This document shows, piece by piece, positions 42,740 through 51,420 of a stretch of DNA of 64,000 nucleotides (within the stretch, counting starts at the first letter, position 1; the number at the start of each line of letters is the position of its first letter). The notes below the pieces were generated by a model. That model made no database searches. It saw only the letters and a program-made list of their open reading frames with translations, and was not told the DNA's origin. The DNA is from Rhodanobacter sp. C03 (GTDB lineage: Bacteria; Pseudomonadota; Gammaproteobacteria; Xanthomonadales; Rhodanobacteraceae): assembly GCF_002001175.1 (NCBI RefSeq), contig NZ_MUNT01000001.1, positions 248,001 to 312,000 of the forward strand, read 5' to 3'. A program made the position numbers and the translations under genes.

Positions 42740-43494
42740 GCGGCTTGCGCCTTGCGCTCGTTCATCGCGATCTCGAAGAAGGTTCGTTCCAGTGCGGCGT
42801 GATCGTCGCTGCGTACCGGACCGTCGTGGCGCAGCGTGCCTTCGTGCAGGATCGCCACGCGATCGCAGACGGCGGTCACTTCGGCGAGCAGATGGGTGGA
42901 AAGGATCACGCTGGTACCGGCGGCCGCCTGTTCGCGGATCAGCGTGCGCAGCGCGGCGACCTGGACCGGATCGAGCGCGTTACCCGGCTCGTCCAGCACC
43001 AGCAGGGCCGGTCGATGCAGCAATGCGCAGGCCAGGCCCAGGCGCTGGCGCTGGCCCTGAGACAATACGCCGGCGAGACGTCGAACCAGCGGTTGCAGTT
43101 CCAACCGCTCGATGATTGCCGCGCGTGCCTGCTTCAACGCCGCACCGCGCATGCCGCGCAGCTGGCCGTGCGCGTCCAGATGTTCGCCTACCGTCAGTTC
43201 CGGCCACAGCGGGGCACGTTCTGGCAGCCAGCCGATCAATCGGCGCGCCAGTTCGGGCTGCTCCAGGAAATCCGCGCCGTTCAGCTGGATGCTGCCGCGG
43301 TCCGGCCGGAGTGCTCCGGCAATCATCGACAAGGTGGTCGATTTGCCGGCGCCATTGACGCCGAGCAGGCCCAGCACCTGGCCGCGGGACAGTGACAGAC
43401 TCAGGTTCTGCACGGCAGGGCGGCCGGCGCGGCGGCGGCTGAGCTGGTCCAGTCGCAGCATGGGCGCTGCAGATACGTCGGTTGGCAAGGTCAT
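42736..43494 (-). CDS. ABC transporter ATP-binding protein (GldA-like)
   Basis: From ATG 43494 the product has 252 residues, with Walker A GVNGAGKST, signature LSQGQRQRLGLA (Q in place of the second G) and Walker B LLVLDEP followed by GNALDP. It energises the ABC-2 permease. The open frame extends 12 codons upstream through a TTG, and the ATG is preferred although its ribosome binding site is weak. First gene of the operon ATPase, permease, GldG-like, DUF4340-like, mutM. Confidence 0.9.
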   Translation of the reverse strand: MTLPTDVSAAPMLRLDQLSRRRAGRPAVQNLSLSLSRGQVLGLLGVNGAGKSTTLSMIAGALRPDRGSIQLNGADFLEQPELARRLIGWLPERAPLWPELTVGEHLDAHGQLRGMRGAALKQARAAIIERLELQPLVRRLAGVLSQGQRQRLGLACALLHRPALLVLDEPGNALDPVQVAALRTLIREQAAAGTSVILSTHLLAEVTAVCDRVAILHEGTLRHDGPVRSDDHAALERTFFEIAMNERKAQAA

Positions 43495-43670
43495 TGCCTG
43501 ATTGTCACGGCGCCCCCACTGTTTAGACAACAGGCGATTGCCAGCCGTGCGAACTAACGACGTATTAGCGTCTCCCCCTTGACGGCCTGTTACAATTGTG
43601 GGCTAAGCCATGCTGGCGGGTATGGAAACCCCTCGATTAGACTGACTCCGTCCCCTACCCGGTGCTTTCC

Positions 43671-44864
43671 ATGCTCGATGCAGTGCTCAATTTCCTGAAC
43701 AACGGTCTCACCGGCGCAAGCTGGGGGCAGATGCTGATCTACATACTGATCGTGACCCAGCTCACCATCTTCACGGTGACGCTGTACCTGCATCGTAGCC
43801 AGACCCATCGCGGTGTGGATTTCCACCCGGTGCTGGCGCATTTCTTCCGCTTCTGGGGCTGGCTGACCACCGGCATGGTCACCCGTGAATGGGTGGCGGT
43901 GCATCGCAAGCATCACGCCAAGGTCGAGACCGAGGAAGATCCGCACAGCCCGATGATCTACGGCATCAAGAAGGTGTTCTGGGACGGCGTCTCGCTGTAT
44001 CGCGATGCCTGCGAGTCGAAGCAGGACATGGAGCAGTACGGCCGCGGTACCCCGGATGACTGGGTCGAGCGCAATGTCTATGGTGCGCACCCGTACTGGG
44101 GCCCGACCCTGATGCTGCTGATCAGCTTGGCGCTGTTCGGCGTGATCGGCGCCGCGATCTGGGCCCTGCAGATGGTGTGGATCCCGTTCTGGGCCGCCGG
44201 CTTCGTCAACGGTATCGGCCACTGGGCCGGCTACCGCAACTTCGAGAGTGCCGACACCGCGCGCAACCTGATCCCGTGGGGCTTCTGGATCGGCGGCGAA
44301 GAGCTGCACAACAATCACCATGCCTTCCCTAGCTCGGCCAAGTTCGCGCTGCGCAAGTGGGAGTTCGACATCGGCTGGGCAGCGATCTGCATGTTCCGTG
44401 CGGTCGGCTTGGCCAAGGTGCTGCGCGTGGCACCGTCGCTCGATGTGCGCCCGAACGTGCGCCTGCCGGACGCCGACACGCTGAAAGCGGTGCTGACCCA
44501 CCGCTTCCAGGCGATGACCGACTACTACCGTGGTGTGATCATGCCGACCCTCAGCGACGAGGCGCAGAACGCTGGCGAAAGCCTGAAGTCGATGCCGCGT
44601 CGCATCCGCCTGGCCATGGCTGACGGTGGCCGCTGGCTGGACAGCGAAGGACGCGATCGCATGCAGGCCGTGCTGGCCAAGCGTCCGACGCTGACGGTCG
44701 TGGTCGAGTTCCGCAATCGCCTCGCGGCGCTGATGGAGCAGCGCGGTGCCGAGCAGGCGCTGAAGGGGTTGCAGCAGTGGATCCATGAGGCCGAGGAAAG
44801 CGGTATCCGTGCGTTGCAGGAGTTTGCACAGCGGCTCAAGGGCTACGCGGTCGCGACTGCCTGA
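43671..44864 (+). CDS. Fatty acid (acyl-CoA/acyl-lipid) desaturase
   Basis: From ATG 43671 the product has 397 residues; a GTG three codons upstream is also in frame. It has four transmembrane helices and the three histidine boxes of membrane di-iron desaturases: HRSQTH at 41-46, HRKHH at 78-82, and HNNHH at 213-217. It should insert a cis double bond in membrane fatty acids, with a probable role in fluidity control. The C-terminal 130 residues are soluble and helical and exceed the catalytic core. An intrinsic terminator follows. Confidence 0.92.
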   Translation: MLDAVLNFLNNGLTGASWGQMLIYILIVTQLTIFTVTLYLHRSQTHRGVDFHPVLAHFFRFWGWLTTGMVTREWVAVHRKHHAKVETEEDPHSPMIYGIKKVFWDGVSLYRDACESKQDMEQYGRGTPDDWVERNVYGAHPYWGPTLMLLISLALFGVIGAAIWALQMVWIPFWAAGFVNGIGHWAGYRNFESADTARNLIPWGFWIGGEELHNNHHAFPSSAKFALRKWEFDIGWAAICMFRAVGLAKVLRVAPSLDVRPNVRLPDADTLKAVLTHRFQAMTDYYRGVIMPTLSDEAQNAGESLKSMPRRIRLAMADGGRWLDSEGRDRMQAVLAKRPTLTVVVEFRNRLAALMEQRGAEQALKGLQQWIHEAEESGIRALQEFAQRLKGYAVATA

Positions 44865-44884
44865 TTCATCCGGAACAACGGTTC

Positions 44885-44919
44885 AACAAAACCCGCCTTC
44901 GTGGCGGGTTTTGTTTTTT
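44885..44919 (+). terminator. Intrinsic terminator of the desaturase gene
   Basis: Thirteen-base stem AACAAAACCCGCC/GGCGGGTTTTGTT, loop TTCGT, then a T-run. The stem is A/T-rich on both ends, so it might work in both directions. Confidence 0.9.
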
Positions 44920-44964
44920 GGCCGGTGAGAGTGTGTGGCCAGAGACCTCCAAATACCTTCCAAT

Positions 44965-44993
44965 GTCGTCATTCCGGCGAAGGCCGGAATCGC
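44965..44993 (+). repeat. VIPAKAGI-type intergenic repeat, copy 1
   Basis: GTCATTCCGGCGAAGGCCGG followed by AATCGC is the common dispersed palindromic repeat that gives spurious peptides with VIPAKAGI when translated. An inverted second copy lies at 45175-45202. Confidence 0.75.
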
Positions 44994-45098
44994 TTTTCAA
45001 CATCGAGGCTGGTCATCGCTTTTCGGTAGCGGAATAGATGACGATCTGGCCTTTCGCATCAACCATGCAGATCCCGGTTCGAGTAACCATTCGGGCAA

Positions 45099-45129
45099 AA
45101 GAAAACCCGCCACGAGGGCGGGTTTTCTT
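45099..45129 (-). terminator. Intrinsic terminator of rpmB-rpmG
   Basis: On the minus strand AAGAAAACCCGCC/GGCGGGTTTTCTT forms a 13-base stem with loop CTCGT; TTTTCTTTTG follows. It lies about 110 bp beyond the rpmG stop. Confidence 0.85.
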
Positions 45130-45174
45130 GGCGGCATCAGTGTCGCTGTTGCGGATGCGTGAGCAAGAGCAGAA

Positions 45175-45202
45175 GCGATCCCTGCCTGCGCAGGGATGAC
45201 CA
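45175..45202 (-). repeat. VIPAQAGI-type intergenic repeat, copy 2 (inverted)
   Basis: On the minus strand GTCATCCCTGCGCAGGCAGG followed by GATCGC, the same dispersed class as copy 1 and opposite in orientation. The pair flanks the rpmG terminator. Confidence 0.75.
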
Positions 45203-45238
45203 AATGGCTAGCCACGCGCTGCGCGCGTGGGCCATTTG
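45201..45238. repeat. Long hairpin next to the rpmG stop codon
   Basis: CAAATGGC (45201-45208), TAG bulge, CCACGCGC (45212-45219), loop TGC, GCGCGTGG and GCCATTTG give a 16-bp stem. It begins 1 bp past the rpmG stop on the minus strand. No T-run is adjacent. Confidence 0.8.
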
Positions 45239-45239
45239 C

Positions 45240-45407
45240 TCACTTGATCTTGCCTTCCTTGTAGATCACGTGCTTGCGCACGACCGGATCGTACTTCTTG
45301 AACTCGAACTTTTCCGGCGTGTTCTTCTTGTTCTTCTGCGTGGTGTAGAAGTGGCCGGTGCCGGCCGAGGAGATCAGGCGGATCTTGTCTTGGGTCTTGT
45401 TAGCCAT
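45240..45407 (-). CDS. rpmG: 50S ribosomal protein L33
   Basis: A 55-residue product, [20 protein letters not shown] and so on to [19 protein letters not shown], matches Gram-negative L33 over its full length. It is of the cysteine-free type, so zinc-independent. It begins 11 bp after rpmB, the usual order. Confidence 0.97.
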   Translation of the reverse strand: MANKTQDKIRLISSAGTGHFYTTQKNKKNTPEKFEFKKYDPVVRKHVIYKEGKIK

Positions 45408-45418
45408 GATTTAAATCC

Positions 45419-45655
45419 TCAGACCTTGTCGCCGCGGGCGCGCATCTCGGCAATCACGGCTTCGATGCCATTCTTGTCGATCGTGCGCAAGGCGTTGTTG
45501 GACACACGCAGTTTGATCCAGCGATTCTCGCTGGCAACCCAGAAGCGACGCTCATGCAGGTTCGGCAACCAGCGGCGACGGGTACGGTTGTTGGCGTGCG
45601 AGACGTTGTTGCCGCTCTGCACACCCTTACCGGTGACTTGACATACACGGGCCAT
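45419..45655 (-). CDS. rpmB: 50S ribosomal protein L28
   Basis: The 78-residue product starts [20 protein letters not shown] and contains the family segment [19 protein letters not shown] strong GGAGGT ribosome binding site stands 6 bases before the ATG. First gene of rpmB-rpmG. Confidence 0.98.
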   Translation of the reverse strand: MARVCQVTGKGVQSGNNVSHANNRTRRRWLPNLHERRFWVASENRWIKLRVSNNALRTIDKNGIEAVIAEMRARGDKV

Positions 45656-45972
45656 GACGACCTCCGTTGAATGACTTCAGAAGCCGGGGCTTTGAAAGTC
45701 GGTTTAGCACCCGTTAGCCAGGGTGACATCGGCCCAGCGGCGCTGTGCGCCACGCGATGCTGGAGGTTGTTGCCACGCATGATCGTGAGGTCCGTACCGC
45801 GTGGCGGACTGCCCGGAAACACCGGGTCGATCGAGGCGAGCCGCGTATTCTCGCAGAAAAACAAGGCTGTGCGCAATCTTTACGGGCTCGCCGGATGCCG
45901 ACCGGCGTGCGTCGCGGGGGGATGTATGGAACAATCGGTCTCTTTTGACAGACCGAACTTGAGGGATTCCCG
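45656..45972. promoter_or_regulatory. Intergenic region between rpmB and secB (divergent)
   Basis: About 317 bp without a credible gene. It holds the ribosome binding sites of rpmB (minus) and secB (plus, GAGGG before the ATG) and must hold both promoters, but no clear pair of boxes was found by eye. Confidence 0.5.
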
Positions 45973-46476
45973 ATGGCAGAAGTAGGCACCAACGACCTGG
46001 TCAACGGTCAGGACAACCAGCCGCAGCTGGTGCTGCAGAAGATCTATGTGAAGGATATTTCCTTCGAGGCGCCGAGTGCGCCGCAGATCTTCCAGGAAAT
46101 CAACGAGCACGAACAGCCGCAGGTGCAGCTCAACCTGTCCCAGAAGGCCACCGACCTGGGCAACAGCCTGTACGAAGTGGTGCTCAGCCTCACCCTGACC
46201 TGCACGGTCGGCCAGCGCACCGCGTACCTGGCCGAAGTGGAGCAGGCCGGCCTGTTTGGCATCTCCGGCTTCAACGAGATGGATCACGCGGGAATCATTG
46301 GCAGCTACTGCCCGAACCTGCTGTTTCCGTATGCGCGCCAGGTGATTTCCTCGCTGGTGATCGAAGGCGGTTTCCCGCCGTTCCTGCTGCAGCCGATCAA
46401 CTTCGACGCGCTGTTCGCCGAACAGCAGCGCCGCTCGATGGGTGGCGAGCAGGCCCCGGCCACGCTCAACAGCTGA
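45973..46476 (+). CDS. secB: Protein-export chaperone SecB
   Basis: A 167-residue cytosolic chaperone that keeps precursors unfolded and delivers them to SecA. Family segments [43 protein letters not shown] and the C-terminal [36 protein letters not shown] are all present. gpsA follows 10 bp after the stop, the conserved secB-gpsA pairing of gammaproteobacteria. Confidence 0.97.
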   Translation: MAEVGTNDLVNGQDNQPQLVLQKIYVKDISFEAPSAPQIFQEINEHEQPQVQLNLSQKATDLGNSLYEVVLSLTLTCTVGQRTAYLAEVEQAGLFGISGFNEMDHAGIIGSYCPNLLFPYARQVISSLVIEGGFPPFLLQPINFDALFAEQQRRSMGGEQAPATLNS

Positions 46477-46486
46477 GCGACCCGAC

Positions 46487-47512
46487 ATGGCTGAACGTCC
46501 GACTCTGGCCGTCCTCGGTGCCGGCTCCTGGGGTACCGCACTGGCGTCCCTGACAGCGCGCAACGGAGTACCGACCTGGCTGTGGGGGCGCGACCGGCAG
46601 GCGCTGGCGGCGATGGCGGCGAGCCGTTGCAACCAGCGCTACCTGCCGGACGTCGAACTGCCGCCCGAGCTGAATTACGAGAGTGACCTGGCCACCGCCG
46701 TGCGCGGAGCCGGGATCGTGCTGATCGTGGTGCCCAGCCATGCATTCGCCTCGATGCTGACCGAGCTGGCGCCGCTGCTCGACGCGGATACGGCGATCGC
46801 GTGGGCGACCAAGGGTTTCGAGCCGGGCACCGGACGCTTCCTGCACGAGCTGGTCGCGGCACAGCTGCCCGGTCGTGCCGCGGCGGTGGTCACCGGGCCA
46901 TCGTTCGCGCGCGAGGTGGCCGCCGGCCTGCCCAGCGCGGTCACCGTGCATTCGGAAGACGATGCGTTTGCACAACAGCTGGCTGGCCTGCTGCATGCGC
47001 CGAACCTGCGCGCGTATTCCGGCAGCGACATGCTTGGTGCCGAACTCGGCGGCGCAATGAAGAACGTACTGGCGGTCGCCACCGGCATCGCCGACGGCAT
47101 GCAGCTGGGCCTGAATGCGCGCGCCGGCCTGATCACCCGCGGCATGAACGAGATGCTGCGCCTCGGCGTGGCGCTCGGCGCCCGGCCGGAGACCCTGATC
47201 GGCCTGTCCGGTCTGGGCGATCTGGTGCTGACCTGCACCGGCGACCTGTCGCGCAACCGCCGGCTCGGCCTCGCGCTGGGACAAGGTGTGGCGATCGACG
47301 AGGCGGTGCGTCGGATCGGCCAGGTGGTGGAGAGCATCCTCACTGCCGACGAAGTGGCGCGTCTGGCCGACAAGCACGGGCTGGACCTGCCGATCAGTGC
47401 CGGCGTGCGTGCCGTGCTGCACGGCGAGGTCACGCCGGTCGACGGGCTCAAGACGCTGATGGCGCGCGAGCAGAAACCGGAATATCCGCGCGACCTGTTC
47501 GGTACCGCCTGA
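46487..47512 (+). CDS. gpsA: NAD(P)-dependent glycerol-3-phosphate dehydrogenase
   Basis: From ATG 46487 the product has 341 residues. N-terminal dinucleotide motif [24 protein letters not shown], the catalytic-lysine helix [13 protein letters not shown], and [14 protein letters not shown] are the family hallmarks. It makes sn-glycerol 3-phosphate from dihydroxyacetone phosphate, the substrate of PlsB (16.4-19.1 kb in this window). The open frame extends 15 codons upstream into secB; family length favours the later start. Confidence 0.97.
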   Translation: MAERPTLAVLGAGSWGTALASLTARNGVPTWLWGRDRQALAAMAASRCNQRYLPDVELPPELNYESDLATAVRGAGIVLIVVPSHAFASMLTELAPLLDADTAIAWATKGFEPGTGRFLHELVAAQLPGRAAAVVTGPSFAREVAAGLPSAVTVHSEDDAFAQQLAGLLHAPNLRAYSGSDMLGAELGGAMKNVLAVATGIADGMQLGLNARAGLITRGMNEMLRLGVALGARPETLIGLSGLGDLVLTCTGDLSRNRRLGLALGQGVAIDEAVRRIGQVVESILTADEVARLADKHGLDLPISAGVRAVLHGEVTPVDGLKTLMAREQKPEYPRDLFGTA

Positions 47513-47619
47513 GCCTTACGGTGAGCGAGAGCACGGGCTGATAAATCGGCCGCTCTGATGGCGCCGCACGGAGCCCCGGCACTGCTAAGCTCAACGTTTT
47601 GGTTGTCGCCACGGATCGC

Positions 47620-50600
47620 ATGCGCATGCAGCAGCCGGACGAGAAACAGCACGACGCCACATCGCCCGCCGGCGATGACGAGGCCTTGCCGCAGGCATGG
47701 CGGCGGATGCTGGCCGCGCCGAAACCGGCCACGGTCGAAGATCGCGGCATACTCGGTTTCTTTCTGGACGTGGTGCCGGAGGATGGCGCCGCGTTTGCCC
47801 GGCTGGATGTGGCGCCGGTCCTGCTGAGCACGGCCGAGCACGGCCGCTACACGCGACCGGTGCCGATGGACAGCCGCCACCTGGCGCAATCGACCTTGCC
47901 GCCACACGAGCAGCGGCTCGCCGCGACCATGCTCGGCTTGCCGCAGAACGTGCGCAAGAGTCGCAGCTATGCGCGACTCGCCGGCCACGTCGGCGACACC
48001 TTGCTCGCCGAGATCCTCGACACCGCGCCGTGTTTCCTCGGCGGTCTGGCCGGATTGCGCCTGTCACGCGGCAAGTCGCATCAGCTCAACTGGCACTGGC
48101 AGATGGAACCGGACGGCAGCCAGCGTCTGTTGCCGCTGCTGCCGCACAGCCAGCGCCTGCTGCGCATCGATGCCTTGTGGTATCTCGACGCCGAGCGCGC
48201 CACGCTGGGCCTGTTCGATGCCGCAGCCGAGGAAACCCACTGGCTGGAATTGCCACCGCTCAAGCACGAGCACGGTCGTCGCCTGCGCAATCGCCTGCCG
48301 GGCAGCCGGCTGGCGACGCGGGTGCCGCTGCCGCAGGTGTTCGGCGAGCTGCGCCGCTCGCAGCTGGCGCCGAAGCCGGTGCTGATCCTGCATGCCTTGA
48401 CCCGGCACGCGCGACTGGCCGCCGGCACGCCGCCGCTGGGTTATGCGCGACTGGCGTTCGACTACGCTGGCGAGCGCCTGCCCGGTCGCGGCGGCGAACC
48501 GCTGGTGCGCCGCGTGCGCAACGGCCAGCTGGTCGAGATCACCCGCCGTCGCGCCGAAGAACTGTCCGCGATGGAACAGCTCGAGCGTGCCGGCCTGACT
48601 CCCGGCGTGGATACCGAGGGGCTGCCGTGGGACGTGGCCGACACCTTGCCCGATGATGCGTGGCTGTTCCCCGGCACCGGCTACGCCGGTGCGCTGGAGG
48701 TCAACACGCCGGCGCGCTGGCTCGCCTTGCGGCCGAAGCTCGAAGCGGAAAACTTCCAGGTGGAATATGCACCGAGCTTTCCGTTCGAGGTACTGGAAGG
48801 TCCGGTGCGCTGGTATGGCCACGCGGTGGAGGATGCCGACGATCATTCCTTCGATCTGGAAATCGGCATCGAGCTGGACGGCCAGCGGCACAACCTGTTG
48901 CCCGCGGTGGCGCAGGCGCTGGCCGAGCATCAGTTGAACCTGAGGCCGGCGCCGAACGAACCGGAAGACGCCGTGTGGTATGCGCCGGTCGATACGCGCC
49001 GCCGCGTGCCGGTGCGCCTGAAAGAGTTGCGCGGACTGCTGGCACCGCTGGCCGAGTATCTGGAGAAACCGCGCAAGCAGCTGCATCTGCCGCGGGTGCA
49101 GGCGGGCCGGCTGGAGGAGCTGGTGGCGGCGATGCCCGGCAGCGGCACGCTGGAAGCATCCGAATCCTTGCGCGGCTTTGCCGCTCGTCTGCGTGATGCG
49201 GCGGATCGCGCCAGCGACGTGGTGCCGGAAGGACTCACGGTGGAGTTGCGGCCTTATCAGCGCGAGGGTCTGCGCTGGTTGAATGCGCTGGCCGAGGCCG
49301 GCGTCGGCGGCGTGCTGGCCGACGACATGGGCCTGGGCAAGACGCTGCAGCTGATCACCCATCTGCTCTCGCTGAAACAACACGGCGCACTGACTCAGCC
49401 GGCACTGATCGTAGTGCCGACCAGCCTGATCCCGAACTGGCAATCGGAGATCGCCCGTTTCGCGCCGGACCTGCACGTGCTGACCCTGCACGGCCCGCAA
49501 CGCGCCGAGGAATTCATCCAGCTCGGTGCGCAGGACATCGTGTTGACCAGCTACGCGCTGCTGCCGCGCGACGTGATCACCCTGCGCAAGCAACCGTTCG
49601 CGCTGATCGTGCTGGACGAGGCGCAGCAGGTGAAGAATCCGCGCACGCAGGCACGTCGCGCGCTGCTCAGCCTGCGCACGCCGCGCTATGTCTGCCTCAC
49701 CGGTACGCCGCTGGAAAATCATCTGGGCGAACTGTGGTCGCAGATCGATCTGGCAGTCCCCGGGCTGCTTGGCGACGAGGGCGCGTTCCGTCGCTTCTAT
49801 CGCGTGCCGATCGAGAAGCAGCACGACGAGGAATGCCAGCAACGACTCAACCTGCGCCTCGCGCCGTTCATCCTGCGCCGGACCAAGGCGCAGGTTGCCA
49901 GAGAATTGCCGCCGAAGACCGAGATCACCCGCCGCGTGGTGCTGGAAGGTCGCCAGCGCGAACTGTACGAAGGCCTGCGCCTGTCGCTGGCGGAGGAACT
50001 GCGCGAGGTGATCGCCCAGCGCGGCATCGCGCACTCCGGCATCGTGGTGCTCGATGCGCTGCTCAAGCTGCGCCAGGTCTGCTGCGATCCGCGCCTGGTG
50101 AAACTGGAAGTCGCGCGCGGCGTGCACGAGTCGGCGAAATTCGAACTGCTGATGGACATGCTGCCGGCGCTGCTCGACGAGGGCCGCAAGGTGCTGCTGT
50201 TCTCGCAGTTCACCGGCATGCTGAAACTGATCGCCGCCGAACTCGATCGCAAGCGTATCCGCTACGTCACCCTCACCGGCGACACGCGTGACCGCGCCGA
50301 GCCGGTGCAGCGTTTCCAGAACGGCGAGGTGCCACTGTTCCTGCTGTCGCTGAAAGCCGGCGGCGTCGGCCTCAACCTCACCGCCGCTGACACCGTGATC
50401 CATTACGACCCGTGGTGGAATCCCGCTGCCGAAGCGCAGGCTAGTGATCGCGCGCATCGCATCGGCCAGGACAAGCCGGTGTTCGTGTTCCGCCTGATTA
50501 CGTCAGGTACGGTGGAGGAACGCATCGAGGAACTGAAGGCGCGCAAGGCCGAACTGGCCGCCGCGGTGCTGGAAGGTGGTGGCAGCCGCGAAAAGCTCAG

Positions 50601-50643
50601 CTTCGACCAGGTCGATCTGGATGCGTTGCTGGCGCCGGCATGA
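47620..50643 (+). CDS. SNF2-family (SWI/SNF) ATP-dependent helicase
   Basis: From ATG 47620 the product has 1007 residues. The N-terminal half (to about 550) has no strong motif in view; the SNF2 ATPase core follows: Walker A DDMGLGKTLQ, DEAQ box VLDEAQQVKNP, LTGTPLENHLGELWSQ, LFSQFTGML, then SLKAGGVGLNLTAADTVIHYDPWWNPA and QASDRAHRIGQ. These motor proteins translocate on double-stranded DNA; bacterial members of this type often resemble RapA-like or HepA-like remodellers, but the biological target here is unknown. ATG 47626 is an alternative start. Confidence 0.88.
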   Translation: MRMQQPDEKQHDATSPAGDDEALPQAWRRMLAAPKPATVEDRGILGFFLDVVPEDGAAFARLDVAPVLLSTAEHGRYTRPVPMDSRHLAQSTLPPHEQRLAATMLGLPQNVRKSRSYARLAGHVGDTLLAEILDTAPCFLGGLAGLRLSRGKSHQLNWHWQMEPDGSQRLLPLLPHSQRLLRIDALWYLDAERATLGLFDAAAEETHWLELPPLKHEHGRRLRNRLPGSRLATRVPLPQVFGELRRSQLAPKPVLILHALTRHARLAAGTPPLGYARLAFDYAGERLPGRGGEPLVRRVRNGQLVEITRRRAEELSAMEQLERAGLTPGVDTEGLPWDVADTLPDDAWLFPGTGYAGALEVNTPARWLALRPKLEAENFQVEYAPSFPFEVLEGPVRWYGHAVEDADDHSFDLEIGIELDGQRHNLLPAVAQALAEHQLNLRPAPNEPEDAVWYAPVDTRRRVPVRLKELRGLLAPLAEYLEKPRKQLHLPRVQAGRLEELVAAMPGSGTLEASESLRGFAARLRDAADRASDVVPEGLTVELRPYQREGLRWLNALAEAGVGGVLADDMGLGKTLQLITHLLSLKQHGALTQPALIVVPTSLIPNWQSEIARFAPDLHVLTLHGPQRAEEFIQLGAQDIVLTSYALLPRDVITLRKQPFALIVLDEAQQVKNPRTQARRALLSLRTPRYVCLTGTPLENHLGELWSQIDLAVPGLLGDEGAFRRFYRVPIEKQHDEECQQRLNLRLAPFILRRTKAQVARELPPKTEITRRVVLEGRQRELYEGLRLSLAEELREVIAQRGIAHSGIVVLDALLKLRQVCCDPRLVKLEVARGVHESAKFELLMDMLPALLDEGRKVLLFSQFTGMLKLIAAELDRKRIRYVTLTGDTRDRAEPVQRFQNGEVPLFLLSLKAGGVGLNLTAADTVIHYDPWWNPAAEAQASDRAHRIGQDKPVFVFRLITSGTVEERIEELKARKAELAAAVLEGGGSREKLSFDQVDLDALLAPA

Positions 50644-50682
50644 TCCGGGAAAGTACGGCGCGTTGTCGGTGCCGAAAGATAC

Positions 50683-50732
50683 TTGCCAAAGCAGCTTTCA
50701 AGCCGTAAAACTCCAACGATAGGGTTTTACGG
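50683..50732 (+). promoter_or_regulatory. Promoter with overlapping palindromic operator for the ABC export operon
   Basis: TTGCCA (50683-50688), 17-bp spacer, TAAAAC (50706-50711). The -10 box lies inside the left arm of a perfect 9-bp inverted repeat, CCGTAAAAC (50703-50711) and GTTTTACGG (50724-50732), whose arms are 21 bp apart centre to centre, two helical turns. This suggests repression by a dimeric regulator not encoded nearby. Confidence 0.6.
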
Positions 50733-50745
50733 GGGCGCCAACGCG

Positions 50746-51420
50746 ATGGTGTGCATGGAAGCGGTGACCCGCCATTACCGGGTGGGTGGGCAAACGATTG
50801 CCGCGCTGGACGGAGTCAGCTTCGAGGTGCCGCAAGGCCAGTTCATGGCCATCGTCGGGCCGTCCGGGTCCGGCAAGTCGACCCTGCTCAACATGCTCGG
50901 TTGCCTCGATCGCCCCGACAGCGGGCGTTACCTGCTCGATGGCGTCGATGTCTCCACCTTCGACGACGAACGCGCCAGCGATTTCCGCAATCGGCGCATC
51001 GGCTTCGTGTTCCAGTCGTTCCATCTGCTGCCGCGCCTTAGCGTGCTGGAGAATACCTTGCTGCCGCGGCGCTTCCTGCGCGGCTCCGACGAGGGGCTGG
51101 AGCAGCGCGCGCACGAATTGCTGCAGCGTATGGGCCTGCAGCGACACCTGGCGCATCGTCCCGGCCAGCTCTCCGGCGGCCAGATGCAGCGCGTGGCGAT
51201 CGCCCGCGCGCTGCTGATGAAGCCGGCCCTGCTGCTGGCCGATGAACCCACCGGCAATCTCGACTCGAAGAGCGCCGCCGACGTGCTGGCACTGATCGCC
51301 GAAGTGCATGCCGGCGGCCAGACTGTGGTGCTGGTCACCCACGATGCCGACGTTGCCGCGCGGGCGCAGCGCCAGATCAGCCTGCGCGATGGGAGGATCG
51401 AACATGATTCGGCGGCTTGA
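50746..51420 (+). CDS. ABC transporter ATP-binding protein (LolD/MacB-type)
   Basis: From ATG 50746 the product has 224 residues: Walker A GPSGSGKS at 38-45, Q-loop FVFQSFHLLPRLSVLENTLLP, signature QLSGGQMQRVAIARAL, Walker B LLLADEPTGNLDSKS. This is the ATPase group that drives MacB- or Lol-like mechanotransmission exporters. An ATG three codons in (50755) is also possible. It overlaps the adaptor gene by 17 bp. Confidence 0.92.
   Translation: MVCMEAVTRHYRVGGQTIAALDGVSFEVPQGQFMAIVGPSGSGKSTLLNMLGCLDRPDSGRYLLDGVDVSTFDDERASDFRNRRIGFVFQSFHLLPRLSVLENTLLPRRFLRGSDEGLEQRAHELLQRMGLQRHLAHRPGQLSGGQMQRVAIARALLMKPALLLADEPTGNLDSKSAADVLALIAEVHAGGQTVVLVTHDADVAARAQRQISLRDGRIEHDSAA

Noticed and set aside
44935-45215. 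Two opposed frames of 72-75 codons containing VIPAKAGI and VIPAQAGI
   Set aside because: These peptides are typical false translations of dispersed palindromic repeats. No ribosome binding site, and terminators lie inside.
45671-46004. Frames of about 70-140 codons between rpmB and secB
   Set aside because: No ribosome binding site or family match on either strand; the region is better explained as promoters for two essential gene units.
48064-50457. Open frame of 797 codons antisense to the SNF2 helicase
   Set aside because: Gln/Arg/His-rich translation without domains, lying wholly inside a gene with clear helicase motifs.
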